From NCBI GenBank assembly GCA_946482325.1, contig CAMLRA010000004.1, positions 1 through 64,000 of the forward strand: a stretch of DNA of 64,000 bases, written 5' to 3'. The notes under the pieces are model-generated. The model was not told the DNA's origin. It saw only the letters and a program-made list of their open reading frames with translations, and searched no databases. The position numbers and the translations under genes are program-made. Positions 25,002 through 33,576 of the stretch are shown here, piece by piece (the first letter of the stretch is position 1; every line of letters starts with the position of its first letter). Source of the DNA: an uncultured Chromatiaceae bacterium. GTDB lineage: Bacteria; Pseudomonadota; Gammaproteobacteria; Enterobacterales; Alteromonadaceae.

Positions 25002-25568
25002 ATGCTGCAGCTTGCAGTACTGCACAGTCTTCGATATGGTAAACAGGATGTTTACATAAATGGATTTTTAGCATTGAACATATTGAATTATCGGGAAAAA
25101 GACTTTCGTGGTGACGTCAAAGCGCCAGGGCTAAAAGCTGTATCTGCCGGGTGGCATTCATTGAGCACTCCAGGCAAATGGCTGTTTAGCCTGCTCTGTG
25201 GCGTGCTTTTCGCCGCTTGTATTTTTAGCCAATGGCCAGAGCGACAACCCTTTACCACGGGCTTGTACCTGCTGGCCATTCTGATTGCCGCCGCGAATTA
25301 CTTACGCGCACGGGTATTACCGCAGTTGATGGCCCGCAGTTTACTGAATGATTTGACGCTGCAGCAAAACCGCATTTGCATCGCTGGATTTATCTTGCCG
25401 GATACAGTGCGAAAATTGGTTCTTGGTCAGCAAGGTAAACAGGGCCCGGCGTTTTTACAACTGGCCTGGAATGGCGGTCAATTGTGGCGATTCCCACTCG
25501 CTGAACTGCCACAAGTCGAACAGTTTATCCGCCAGCATGCTGCGCAAATTGAGATCATCCGCGAATAA
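25002..25568 (+). CDS. Hypothetical membrane protein
   Basis: A 188-residue frame of no family I recognise. Two hydrophobic helices lie at about 60-76 (WLFSLLCGVLFAACIFS) and 86-99 (GLYLLAILIAAANYL). The C-terminal 80 residues are soluble and beta-rich (NRICIAGFILPDT, FLQLAWNGGQLWRFPLAEL), resembling the small domains that follow membrane hairpins in PH-like proteins. The start is unsure: ATG 25002 directly follows the ilvE terminator, and a later in-frame TTG near 25074 would remove a poorly conserved-looking leader. It converges on the LysR gene with a 10-bp gap. Confidence 0.6.
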   Translation: MLQLAVLHSLRYGKQDVYINGFLALNILNYREKDFRGDVKAPGLKAVSAGWHSLSTPGKWLFSLLCGVLFAACIFSQWPERQPFTTGLYLLAILIAAANYLRARVLPQLMARSLLNDLTLQQNRICIAGFILPDTVRKLVLGQQGKQGPAFLQLAWNGGQLWRFPLAELPQVEQFIRQHAAQIEIIRE

Positions 25569-25578
25569 CGAATAACGC

Positions 25579-26463
25579 TCAGCCCCGCAGCCCTTCGCGC
25601 AGAAAATCAAACAGCAACCGCACGCGGGCCGGCACCGGACCACGTTGTGGCCGGTAGAGCGACAAAGGCCAGGGCGTGGGTTCCTGCTCCGGCAACAGCC
25701 GCACCAGTTCGCCCCGCGCCAGCAATGGTTTTGCCAGAAAATCAGCGATTTGCCCTAACCCCAGGCCAGCAGCGACAGCGGCCAGCTCCTGTTGTGCATC
25801 ATTGACCAGCAGCCTTGCCTGTCGCGGCTGATAAATCTCGCCATCGCGAAAAAACCAGGCCCAGGGCCGGCCAGTGCCGGCGTCGAGTAAACTGACTTGT
25901 TGATGGTTGTTCAAAGCAGCAAGGTCTGAAGGCATGCCGTGAGCTGTCAAATAAGCCTGGCTTGCCACCAGATACAGCGCCACTTCCGACACCTGCAGCG
26001 CGACAAAACTCTGGTCTCGAAGTAAACCAGCACGGATACCTAAATCAATTTGTTCATCGACCACATCGCTGTGCTGATCCGACAACCGCACGTCGAGCCG
26101 AATTTGCGGATGCAGCGCGGCAAACTCCAGCAATAACGGGCTTAATACCGGTCGAAACGCCGCTGGCGCGGCCAGCCGCACTAAACCCTGCGCGTCCTGG
26201 GTTGCCAGCCGTGGGCTGAACAATTGCTCCAGCTGCGCCAGCTGCTGCTGGCCGTCCCGATATAACTGTTCGCCAAATTGCGTCAGTCGCACCTGCCGCG
26301 TATTACGATGAAACAGCACTTCACCGGTCAGTTGCTCCAGCTGCTGCACGGCCCGTGTCACCGCTTGCGGCGATAACGCCAGCTTGACGGCACAGGCTTT
26401 AAAATTCCCCAGCTCCGCCGCGCCACAAAAAATCCGCAGTAATTCGAGTTTATTCAGCGCCAT
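25579..26463 (-). CDS. LysR-family transcriptional regulator
   Basis: A 294-residue DNA-binding regulator. The N-terminal winged helix (LELLRIFCGAAELGNFKACAVKLALSPQAVTRAVQQLEQL) is typical, followed by a LysR substrate-binding domain from about residue 90 (LVRLAAPAAFRPVLSPLLLEFAALHPQIRLDVRL). It is transcribed away from the SDR gene across a 118-bp gap that holds an ATTCC-N7-GGAAT palindrome. It therefore probably controls itself and the SDR gene. The effector is unknown. Confidence 0.92.
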   Translation of the reverse strand: MALNKLELLRIFCGAAELGNFKACAVKLALSPQAVTRAVQQLEQLTGEVLFHRNTRQVRLTQFGEQLYRDGQQQLAQLEQLFSPRLATQDAQGLVRLAAPAAFRPVLSPLLLEFAALHPQIRLDVRLSDQHSDVVDEQIDLGIRAGLLRDQSFVALQVSEVALYLVASQAYLTAHGMPSDLAALNNHQQVSLLDAGTGRPWAWFFRDGEIYQPRQARLLVNDAQQELAAVAAGLGLGQIADFLAKPLLARGELVRLLPEQEPTPWPLSLYRPQRGPVPARVRLLFDFLREGLRG

Positions 26464-26470
26464 CGCAATT

Positions 26471-26487
26471 ATTCCTTATTTTGGAAT
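26471..26487. promoter_or_regulatory. Candidate LysR-type operator
   Basis: ATTCC at 26471-26475 and GGAAT at 26483-26487 form an inverted repeat with a 7-bp spacer and fit the T-N11-A pattern. It lies eight bases upstream of the LysR start in the LysR/SDR divergent gap, a position suited to autoregulation. Confidence 0.45.
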
Positions 26488-26581
26488 TCTGAAAGCTTAA
26501 CTATTCCATTCTAACGCAAGTTCAGGCCAATTAAACTGCCGCTGCAGTCAAACAGAATCCTTCATAATGGAGCAGCAACAG

Positions 26582-27337
26582 ATGAACAAACAACAAAACG
26601 GTATCAGTCAGAAAGTCGTGTTAATCACCGGTGCCAGCAGTGGTTTAGGCGAAAGTACCGCCCGGCTGCTGGCCAGTCGTGGCGCGAAACTGGTGTTAGT
26701 GGCGCGCCGCGCCGACCGACTGGCGCAGCTGGTCAGCGAGATCAAGGCCGCGGGTGGCGACGCTGTGTATCAGGTGGTCGATGTCACTAAAGCTGAAGAT
26801 TTGCAGGCTGCAGTCCAGCTGGCGCAACAAAGCTACGGCCGCTTAGATGTGATTATTAATAACGCCGGTTTTATGGCTATTGCACCGATGAGCGAAGTCC
26901 GTACCGACGAATGGGACCGGATGATCGACATCAATATCAAAGGTGTGTTGTACGGTATTGCCGCCGCCTTGCCGGTGTTTGAAGCGCAGCAAAGTGGTCA
27001 TTTTATTAATATCTCGTCAGTGGCCGGCACTAAAGTTTTCAGCCCGGGCGGCACTGTGTACAGCGGTACCAAGTTTGCGGTGCGCGCCATCAGCGAAGGT
27101 TTACGCCATGAAGTCGGTGGCCAGATCCGTACTACGACCATTCTGCCAGGCGCAGTCGAATCTGAACTGAAACACGGCAGCAGTCACGGCGCCAGTGCGG
27201 AATTTGTCAATGCGTTTTACCAGCAAAACCAAATTCCGGCCGACGCCGTCGCCCGCGCCGTGGCTTACGCTATCGAGCAGCCAGACAATGTCGATATCAA
27301 CGAAATTGTGCTGCGCCCGACGGTGCAGGAATTTTAA
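26582..27337 (+). CDS. Short-chain dehydrogenase/reductase (classical SDR)
   Basis: An NAD(P)-dependent oxidoreductase of 251 residues. The ATG at 26582 follows GGAG with a nine-base spacer; the in-frame ATG at 26567 is less likely. The Rossmann motif is VLITGASSGLGES, and VARRADR right after strand 2 favours NADPH. The catalytic set is Asn (IINNAGFM), Ser (INISSVAG) and YSGTKFA (Tyr-x-x-x-Lys). It resembles YdfG-like and related SDRs of broad specificity. The divergent LysR gene is the probable regulator, and the substrate is unknown. Confidence 0.92.
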   Translation: MNKQQNGISQKVVLITGASSGLGESTARLLASRGAKLVLVARRADRLAQLVSEIKAAGGDAVYQVVDVTKAEDLQAAVQLAQQSYGRLDVIINNAGFMAIAPMSEVRTDEWDRMIDINIKGVLYGIAAALPVFEAQQSGHFINISSVAGTKVFSPGGTVYSGTKFAVRAISEGLRHEVGGQIRTTTILPGAVESELKHGSSHGASAEFVNAFYQQNQIPADAVARAVAYAIEQPDNVDINEIVLRPTVQEF

Positions 27338-27344
27338 CAGCGCT

Positions 27345-27368
27345 CAGTGGCTCCTGCGGGAGCCACTG
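27345..27368. terminator. Hairpin after the SDR gene
   Basis: CAGTGGCTCC at 27345-27354 pairs perfectly with GGAGCCACTG at 27359-27368 around a TGCG loop, seven bases after the SDR stop. A weak CTTTA follows. It lies between convergent genes. Confidence 0.6.
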
Positions 27369-27419
27369 CTTTACTGGCCACAGCATTTGTCTGGACACAA
27401 ACCTTTCAGACAAAACCGC

Positions 27420-27842
27420 CTACACACATTCCATAGGCGCCACGTAAAAAATCGCTGGCGTGCGCGGATTCTCACATCCCGTCAGGCAAACATACACAGT
27501 ACCGGCATCTTGGTAAAAGTTCGGTGCTGCGTCCTTGCAAGGTCGGTAATCAGCTTTGATAGTGATCTGATAAGTGGCACCTGATAACGGCGATTGACTG
27601 TTCTTACGGCAGGAAAATTTGTCAGCTGCTCCGACAAAATCAGGACATTCTTTTTTCATGTCAAACCGTTGCAGTTCATGGTTGTTGGTGGCGTCCCGGT
27701 AAACCACCAAAAACTCAGCCATTTCGCCACTAATCGCTACCCATTCGCCTTTTTTGTTGACGCCCCCAGCTCCGCCATAAGTCGCGGCCACTGCGGACGC
27801 CGCGTAGAGCAAAACCACTATCCAGCTAAATTTTCTAATCAT
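27420..27842 (-). CDS. Secreted Cys-rich protein, related to the neighbour at 27897
   Basis: A 140-residue exported protein of unknown family. The ATG at 27842 has GGAG six bases upstream; a GTG 12 bases earlier is less likely. The signal peptide ends near ASAVAA. The mature protein has six Cys residues and the motifs KECPDF.., FSCRKNSQSPLSGATYQI and YVCLTGC. The same three motifs occur in the same order in the gene just upstream (ECPQQ.., FSCRRDGQSPLAGAYYTV, YVCTEGC), so the two are tandem paralogues. It ends the YdbS/YdbT-like operon. Confidence 0.7.
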   Translation of the reverse strand: MIRKFSWIVVLLYAASAVAATYGGAGGVNKKGEWVAISGEMAEFLVVYRDATNNHELQRFDMKKECPDFVGAADKFSCRKNSQSPLSGATYQITIKADYRPCKDAAPNFYQDAGTVYVCLTGCENPRTPAIFYVAPMECV

Positions 27843-27896
27843 CACAAACTCCACAGAGACTATTTGAGCAGAACACCCTTGAAAGTTCGGCTGGCT

Positions 27897-28352
27897 TTAA
27901 CAAGTACCACCCGAATATGGCAGCACCAGCTGTTTGGGCGTATGAGCAGTACAGCCTTCTGTGCAGACATACATAGATTTTTCCACAGGATAAATTACGC
28001 CTTCACATTCCAGCTCAGCAGCATAACGTTTCACTGTGTAATAAGCCCCCGCCAGCGGCGACTGACCGTCCCTGCGACAACTAAAAGCTTTGATAAACTC
28101 ACCATCTAATTGTTGCTGCGGACATTCCTGTTTGAAAGAAATCTCAACATAGTCTGCAAAAGTCGCATCAGTGACTTTTTTATTTTTCGGGACTGTGTAA
28201 AACAGGATCAACTCCCCTTTGTAGCAACCTTCTTTAAAGCCCATGGAGATTTTCATCTTGGTATCTTCATACTCAAAAATCGTGTCCACGCAGTCCGCAC
28301 GACCAGCGCCACAACACAATAACAGCATCAATGTCAGTAATGTTTTCATCAT
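27897..28352 (-). CDS. Secreted Cys-rich protein, first of a tandem pair
   Basis: A 151-residue exported protein of unknown family. ATG 28352 follows a GGGGGAG site and overlaps the stop of the PH-domain gene (ATGA), so translation is probably coupled. The signal peptide ends near GAGRA. The mature part starts with DCVDTIFEYEDTKMKISMGFKEGC and has nine Cys residues in total. It shares ECP, FSCR..QSPLAGAYY and YVCTEGC with the gene at 27420. The Cys pattern suggests disulfide-stabilised periplasmic or secreted domains. A link to the PH-domain membrane proteins is implied only by the operon. Confidence 0.72.
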   Translation of the reverse strand: MMKTLLTLMLLLCCGAGRADCVDTIFEYEDTKMKISMGFKEGCYKGELILFYTVPKNKKVTDATFADYVEISFKQECPQQQLDGEFIKAFSCRRDGQSPLAGAYYTVKRYAAELECEGVIYPVEKSMYVCTEGCTAHTPKQLVLPYSGGTC

Positions 28353-29803
28353 CTCCCCCTCGTATTCTCAGGAAGTGTACTGCCGGTCTCGACATACTGC
28401 AGCGCCAGCACCTGTTCGTAGAGTTGTCGTGCTGCAGCGTTGGGAATAGCGGCCAGCGTCAGCTTGCCGTTGGCGGTATGCAGCTGCACATTCACCATCC
28501 GGTGCTGCTGAAAAAACGGCGTTTGTTGCAAACGCGCCTGCTGCACTTGCTGTAGCGGCAACATATACCAGCGCCGGCTGAGGCCGCCTTGCCACAGATA
28601 GATCACATCATCTTGTACCCGGTAGCCATGCCAGCGGTAGTTCAGCCAGGTTTCCAGCAGCCACCAACAACTTAAGCCCAGCGAAACCAGCCCTTTCAGC
28701 CACAGTGGCGGAATATTGGACTGCCAGATAAGCGCAGTGACCAGCAACACCCCAAGCCCGCTCCAGCAGGCCTGACGGCGAAAATACACAGGCACAAACT
28801 TCTGTAAATTCTCGTTTTGCACTTCAGGCAGCGGCAACAACTGCTGGGCTCGTAGCTGCAGATCCAGTTCCGACGCAGTTTGCCCCAGCACCACAAACTT
28901 ACCTTGTTGTTTGTCAGCTGCAAAACCACGGAATATCAGTGAATAATGACCAAATAACCGCGCCAGCCAAGGCTGATTGACCAGCACCAGCTGCACCCGC
29001 TGCGCTGAGATCCGCAGTGATTTTTTCAGCACCGCCCCCTGCGTCAACTGCAGTTTTCGGCCATCGCGCTGAAAATGTTGCGGATAGAGCCAAATCAACG
29101 TCATCAGTGTCAGCACCACAGCGATCAGCGCCAGCAACATCAGCACACTCAGCAGCTGTAGCAACAAATTGTGCTGAATATCATATTGCTGCAGCAGCGC
29201 TTTGCTGGCGTCTGACAACCAATCAATAACCTGCGCATCTCTAAACTGCTGACTCATGCCAAACACCGCCGCCAGCGGCAGCCACAAATAGGCGTTGTAC
29301 AAAGTGGCGAGCCAAATCCGGTGAAACGGCGTCGACGCACTGGCTGGCGTATTGGTGGCATGGCCTTGTAACAGCATCAACTGGGCCTCAGACAAGCCGG
29401 TCAGGGCAAATTCCTGTTTTTTGCTGCCGGCGCTATCGAGACTGGCGGCATACAGCGCCAGAGGACGAAAATAAAATGGTTGTTTAACCTGTAGCTCCTG
29501 CACCCGCGCCTGCGGCAGCAACAGCTTCTCTTTGTGCAGCAGGCCTTTTTCCAGTTCGATACCCTGCGCCGTGACGCGAAACCGGCTGCAGCGCCAGGCT
29601 ATCAGCGCCCGCGCCACAATCAAGAGGGCCAACAGCGTCAGCGCATAAGGCATATAAGCAGCATATTTGTCGCGCGAGGACAACACCGCGCCGCCGAGGA
29701 TAAAACCAAAAAATTCCCAGGCCGATTTACCCAATAACGGTAGCAGCGCCCAGGCTGACACCCGCTGCCAGGTGCTGGTTGGCGGCGCGGCTTCAGGCAA
29801 CAT
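28349..29803 (-). CDS. Membrane protein with bacterial PH domains (YdbT-like)
   Basis: A 484-residue integral membrane protein of the DUF304/bPH2 family, similar in layout to Bacillus YdbT. Pairs of transmembrane helices alternate with bPH2 domains; repeated motifs include IELEKGLLHKEKLLLPQARVQELQVKQPF (about 80-110), LQLTQGAVLKKSLRISAQRVQLVLVNQPWL (about 255-285) and DDVIYLWQGGLSRRWYMLPLQQVQQARLQQTPFF (about 395-430), indicating three such domains. It overlaps the YdbS-like gene by 11 bp and the Cys-rich gene by 4 bp. In Firmicutes these proteins affect envelope stress and resistance to antimicrobial peptides; the role here is inferred. Confidence 0.82.
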   Translation of the reverse strand: MLPEAAPPTSTWQRVSAWALLPLLGKSAWEFFGFILGGAVLSSRDKYAAYMPYALTLLALLIVARALIAWRCSRFRVTAQGIELEKGLLHKEKLLLPQARVQELQVKQPFYFRPLALYAASLDSAGSKKQEFALTGLSEAQLMLLQGHATNTPASASTPFHRIWLATLYNAYLWLPLAAVFGMSQQFRDAQVIDWLSDASKALLQQYDIQHNLLLQLLSVLMLLALIAVVLTLMTLIWLYPQHFQRDGRKLQLTQGAVLKKSLRISAQRVQLVLVNQPWLARLFGHYSLIFRGFAADKQQGKFVVLGQTASELDLQLRAQQLLPLPEVQNENLQKFVPVYFRRQACWSGLGVLLVTALIWQSNIPPLWLKGLVSLGLSCWWLLETWLNYRWHGYRVQDDVIYLWQGGLSRRWYMLPLQQVQQARLQQTPFFQQHRMVNVQLHTANGKLTLAAIPNAAARQLYEQVLALQYVETGSTLPENTRGR

Positions 29804-30326
29804 CAGACAGCGCCTCCTGCGGGATCAGCTGACTCAGTAACTGGCACAGCCGCTGCGCTTCGTCGTATTCGATATCGATCAGCGCCGCCTCAGCATGCAA
29901 ACCACCAGCGGTAAAGACTTTCAGCGTGGCGAGGCCATAATGTTTTTGCAGCGGTCCCTGACTGACGGTGACATGCTGCACCCGCGTCAACGGGATCAGC
30001 ACTGCCTGTCGCCACCAGACGCCTGACTCCAGCAAAAAATCCTGCCTACGCAGCAAATACCGCGTCCGCATCAGCTGAAACGGCAGCCACAGCTGTAATA
30101 AAAAACCGGCCAGTAACACTAAACCCAACATGGCATGCAGCGCCAATTCGCCGCCACTCAGCACAATCAGCAACACCAACACTGCCAGCGGCAGCAATGT
30201 CAGCCCCAGCCACAGCCAGCGCCGTTTGCCTAGTGCCGGCTCCGGCAGCTGTTGCCAGTCCTGCGGCAGCGGCGCACTCAGACATTCGTTTTGTAAAAAT
30301 GTGGCGTCGAGTAATTGGTTGGGCAT
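29793..30326 (-). CDS. Membrane protein with one bacterial PH domain (YdbS-like)
   Basis: A 177-residue partner of the YdbT-like protein. Two transmembrane helices (about 37-58 and 64-84) precede one bPH2 domain with the family pattern YLLRRQDFLLESGVWWRQAVLIPLTRVQHVTVSQGPLQKHYGLATLKVFTAGG, whose R-x-Q-H-V-x-x-x-Q-G-P core is diagnostic. It is the first gene of a four-gene operon with overlapping ends. No good ribosome site precedes the ATG at 30326, so the start may differ slightly. Confidence 0.84.
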   Translation of the reverse strand: MPNQLLDATFLQNECLSAPLPQDWQQLPEPALGKRRWLWLGLTLLPLAVLVLLIVLSGGELALHAMLGLVLLAGFLLQLWLPFQLMRTRYLLRRQDFLLESGVWWRQAVLIPLTRVQHVTVSQGPLQKHYGLATLKVFTAGGLHAEAALIDIEYDEAQRLCQLLSQLIPQEALSDVA

Positions 30327-30477
30327 GTGGGTCAGGCAATTTTGTGAAAGTGTAACTGCATCTTGCGGAAAATTCCGGGCGTCGGCAAGGGCGCCAGTGA
30401 TATTTGTTAACAGCTTTGTTGCAAATAGTTGCTGCGTAGTACTGTGGATAAAATCGCTTACAAATCGACCTGTTGTG

Positions 30478-30511
30478 CTGACAATTCATTAGTAGTAGCT
30501 TTAGATGCTAC
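30478..30511 (+). promoter_or_regulatory. Predicted promoter with overlapping palindrome ahead of the TrmB-type regulator
   Basis: CTGACA at 30478-30483 and TTAGAT at 30501-30506 are 17 bp apart. The inverted repeat GTAGC-N7-GCTAC at 30495-30511 covers the -10 element, as expected for a repressor site, and lies 22 bases before the regulator's start. Confidence 0.42.
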
Positions 30512-30532
30512 CAAACAAATACAGAGCCAAAA

Positions 30533-31429
30533 ATGAGTACAGTCCGCCTGCAACAGCTGGGGTTTACTGCCCTGGAAACCGATATTTATCTGGCACTGCT
30601 GCGCCACGGCGAGATGACCGGTTATGCCGTTGCCAAGCAGGTCGGTAAAGTGGTGGCGAACGTCTACAAGGCGCTGGAGTCTTTGCATCAAAAAGGCGCG
30701 GTATTGCAGCTGCAGCAGGAGCAAAAACGTTATGCCGCGGTGCCCTGGCGCCAGTTGCTCGACCACGAGCAGCGCAAATTCAGCCAGACGCTCACTGAAC
30801 TCGCGACCGAGCTGGAACAGCTGCCGGCGGCGGATACGCAGGAAGCGGTGTATCAGCTGAAAAATCCGGACCAATTGCTCTATGACTGCCGGCAGCTTTG
30901 CCGCGAAGCGCAAGGCTTGCTACTGGCCGACCTACAACCGGCAGCGGTGCCGTTACTGGCTGAGGAACTCATCGCCGCAGCGGCGCGTGGTGTCGAAGTG
31001 CGGGTGAAAATCTATGAACCGGCTGACTTGCCCGGTGTACAGCTGACGCTGCGCGCCAATGGCCGCGAGGTGTACGGCAAAACTGCCGACGTCAGTCTGA
31101 AGCTGGTGGCCGATGGGAATAACTTTGTTTTAGGCCTGCTCAGCAGCGATCTCAGCCGGGTCATTCAAGCCTTCAAAAGCCGCAGTGCGCTGTTAAATAT
31201 GAGCCTGTTTTGCGGCCTGGTGTACGAATTGGTCCTGACCGAGCTGAAGCAAAGCCTGGCCAATAACGATTTGGCGCGCTCGCAGCAAATCCTGTTGCAA
31301 ACCGCGCATTTACATCCATTTAGTACAGAAAATCAGGTATTTGACCAATTTAATCAACGTTATAGCGCAGCGCGGCTTGATGCCAGTTCCAGCCAAAACA
31401 GCCAGCCAGTTCAGGGAGAATCCGTATGA
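30533..31429 (+). CDS. TrmB-family transcriptional regulator
   Basis: A 298-residue regulator. The N-terminal winged helix matches TrmB: LGFTALETDIYLALLRHGEMTGYAVAKQVGKVVANVYKALESLHQKGAV, followed by a coiled linker (HEQRKFSQTLTELATELEQL). The C-terminal part has a PLD-like effector region with RGVEVRVKIYEPADL. TrmB regulators are common in archaea and less so in Gammaproteobacteria, where they usually control a neighbouring gene. Its stop overlaps the ATG of the serine hydrolase (ATGA at 31426-31429), so the two are translationally coupled. Confidence 0.84.
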   Translation: MSTVRLQQLGFTALETDIYLALLRHGEMTGYAVAKQVGKVVANVYKALESLHQKGAVLQLQQEQKRYAAVPWRQLLDHEQRKFSQTLTELATELEQLPAADTQEAVYQLKNPDQLLYDCRQLCREAQGLLLADLQPAAVPLLAEELIAAAARGVEVRVKIYEPADLPGVQLTLRANGREVYGKTADVSLKLVADGNNFVLGLLSSDLSRVIQAFKSRSALLNMSLFCGLVYELVLTELKQSLANNDLARSQQILLQTAHLHPFSTENQVFDQFNQRYSAARLDASSSQNSQPVQGESV

Positions 31430-32931
31430 AACCTTTGCTGAGCCAGCTCAAACCGTTTTCCAGCCTGTTCCTGCTCTGCAGCAGCCTGCTCGCCCCCGCC
31501 ATGGCGCAGTCGCTGACAGCAGAAGATTTTACCGAACTGGACCAAGCCATCACCGCGCTGAAAACTCAGGCCGGTTTGCCCTTTGGCAGCGCCATTGCGC
31601 TGGTGCACAACGGCAAACTGATTTACCAGCATCACAGCGGCTATGCAGATATTCAGCGCCAGCTACCGGTCAACAGCGACACGGCCTTTTACATCGCGTC
31701 CGCCACCAAGCCATTCACGGCATTGGCTTTTTTACTGCTGGCACAACAAGGTAAAGTCGACCTCAATCAAAGCCTGCAGCAGATGTGGCCGCAGCAGAAG
31801 TTTCCCAATATCGACGCCAGCCGCATCACACTGCGCCAGTTGCTGACCCATCAGTCTGGTATCGATAATCAGCCACTGGTCTGGGCCACGGCATACAGCG
31901 GCATCCATACACCGCAGACGCTGACCACGCTCACCGCTTCGTCGGTGCCGGACGCGGAAGCCAAAACCGGTGAATTCCGGTATAGCAATGTCGGCTATAA
32001 CATCGCCAGCCTATGGCTCGACGAGCAGAGCGACACCGCCTGGCAGGACCATTTGCAGCAGCTGATTTTTCAACCGCTTGGTATGGCGCACAGCAGTGCG
32101 CGCCAAAGCGAAGCGGCAAAGTGGCCACTGGCGTTGCCTTATTCGCTGCTGAAAAGTGCCGGGCCGCTGTATCTGCAAAAGACCGATGCGACTATGCATG
32201 CCGCCGGCGGTATGTTTGCGACAGCCGGCGATTTAGCCAAATTTGTCGCAGCGCAATTGCCTGGCGCGAAAAGTCCGCTGCCGACCGAAGTGCTCAGTCA
32301 ATCACAGCAAACCCAGGTTACCACCGACAGCAACTACGGCGATTTTCAGCGCACCGGCTATGCCTTCGGCTGGTACACCGGGCCTTACAAAGGCGAGGCG
32401 ATGCTGCATCATTTTGGTGGTTTTCCGGGTTACAGCGCGCATTTATCTTTGATACCGGCCCGGCAGACAGGGCTGGTGATTCTGCATAATGAAGACGTGC
32501 TCAGCCGCGACCTGAATAATCTGATTGCTGATTATTGCTACGGCCTGCTACTCGGTGATGCCGGCACTAAAACCAGAGTCAAAGCCGGTTTTGCCAAATT
32601 ACAGCAAAAACTGACGCAGCTGCCGGCGATGAAACTAGCGCAACAGCAAAAAATCGAGCGCCGCAAAACGCTGCTGAGCCTGCCGCCCACCAGTTATGTC
32701 GGCCGTTATCTGCATCCACAGCTTGGCGAGATGACGCTGAGTCTCAACCCCCAGCAACAGCTGGTTTTTCGCTGGGGCGCACTGCAGGCCATCGCCACTG
32801 GTTTTGATACAACGGACGAACTGCGGCTGGAATTGGTGCCCAATTCCGGCGAAGTGGTCAAATTCGCTGTCACCCAAGACAAGGTGCAGCACCTGACACT
32901 CAGCGGCATGACCTTTAGTAAACAGCGCTGA
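31426..32931 (+). CDS. Secreted serine hydrolase, class C beta-lactamase/D-peptidase-like
   Basis: A 501-residue exported member of the AmpC/DD-peptidase/EstB group. The signal peptide ends near PAMAQ. SxxK is SATK in FYIASATKPFTALAF; YxN is YSN in FRYSNVGYN; HHFGGFPGY lies at the KTG-like position. After the hydrolase domain, about 120 residues form an extra C-terminal beta domain (SYVGRYLHPQLGEMTLSLNPQQQLVFRWG), as in many such peptidases and esterases. It is coupled to the TrmB-type regulator. Beta-lactam hydrolysis is possible but esterase or D-aminopeptidase activity is equally plausible. Confidence 0.85.
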   Translation: MKPLLSQLKPFSSLFLLCSSLLAPAMAQSLTAEDFTELDQAITALKTQAGLPFGSAIALVHNGKLIYQHHSGYADIQRQLPVNSDTAFYIASATKPFTALAFLLLAQQGKVDLNQSLQQMWPQQKFPNIDASRITLRQLLTHQSGIDNQPLVWATAYSGIHTPQTLTTLTASSVPDAEAKTGEFRYSNVGYNIASLWLDEQSDTAWQDHLQQLIFQPLGMAHSSARQSEAAKWPLALPYSLLKSAGPLYLQKTDATMHAAGGMFATAGDLAKFVAAQLPGAKSPLPTEVLSQSQQTQVTTDSNYGDFQRTGYAFGWYTGPYKGEAMLHHFGGFPGYSAHLSLIPARQTGLVILHNEDVLSRDLNNLIADYCYGLLLGDAGTKTRVKAGFAKLQQKLTQLPAMKLAQQQKIERRKTLLSLPPTSYVGRYLHPQLGEMTLSLNPQQQLVFRWGALQAIATGFDTTDELRLELVPNSGEVVKFAVTQDKVQHLTLSGMTFSKQR

Positions 32932-33058
32932 AGAAAAACCAGCGGCCAAAAAATCAGTGGCAGCAAACAGCGCTTTGACCGGTATCGTTTTTGCCCCTAT
33001 GATAGCGCCAACTTGTTGAACTTATTATCAATCGTCTGGAAAGCAGACAGGAATAACC

Positions 33059-33529
33059 ATGAAAATAGCTTTGATTGTGATAGTTGCCGCCGCGGTTTTG
33101 TATTATTTCTACAACAGCATCAATAACCAGAAAATAGCCACGCAGAATATCGAGTTGGGTGAGGTGTTTCTGGCCGACAACGCGAAACGGGACGGCGTGA
33201 AAACCACCGCTTCCGGCTTGCAATATGAAGTACTGAATAGCGGCAACGGCGACAAACATCCCACTGAAGTGTCCACCGTCAACGTGCATTACCACGGCAC
33301 TCTGACCGACGGCACCGTGTTTGACTCCTCAGTGGAACGCGGCGAACCCATCAGCTTTCCGCTAAACCGGGTGATTAAAGGCTGGACTGAAGGCGTACAG
33401 CTGATGAAAAAAGGCGATAAATTCCGTTTTTATATTCCAGCCAATCTCGGTTACGGCAGCCGCAGTGCCGGTAAAATACCACCAGGCTCTGTGCTGATTT
33501 TTGATGTTGAACTGCTGGCGATTGAGTAA
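33059..33529 (+). CDS. Membrane-anchored FKBP-type peptidyl-prolyl isomerase
   Basis: A 156-residue prolyl isomerase of the FkpA/FklB type, but with an N-terminal transmembrane anchor (MKIALIVIVAAAVLYYFY) instead of a dimerisation domain. The domain reads SGLQYEVLNSGNG, VNVHYHGTLTDGTVFDSS, PLNRVIKGWTEGVQLMKKGDKFRFYIP, LGYGSRSAGKIPPGSVLIFDVELLAIE, complete with the usual active-site aromatics. It should face the periplasm and help fold exported proteins. It is a single gene ending in a strong bidirectional hairpin. Confidence 0.9.
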   Translation: MKIALIVIVAAAVLYYFYNSINNQKIATQNIELGEVFLADNAKRDGVKTTASGLQYEVLNSGNGDKHPTEVSTVNVHYHGTLTDGTVFDSSVERGEPISFPLNRVIKGWTEGVQLMKKGDKFRFYIPANLGYGSRSAGKIPPGSVLIFDVELLAIE

Positions 33530-33535
33530 TACCAA

Positions 33536-33563
33536 ACGCCGGCCCAACACCACGGGCCGGCGT
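33536..33563. terminator. Bidirectional hairpin between convergent FKBP and NTF2-like genes
   Basis: ACGCCGGCCC at 33536-33545 pairs exactly with GGGCCGGCGT at 33554-33563 around an eight-base loop, six bases after the FKBP stop and 13 before the stop of the opposing gene. Confidence 0.68.
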
Positions 33564-33576
33564 CACTGAGCTGCGG

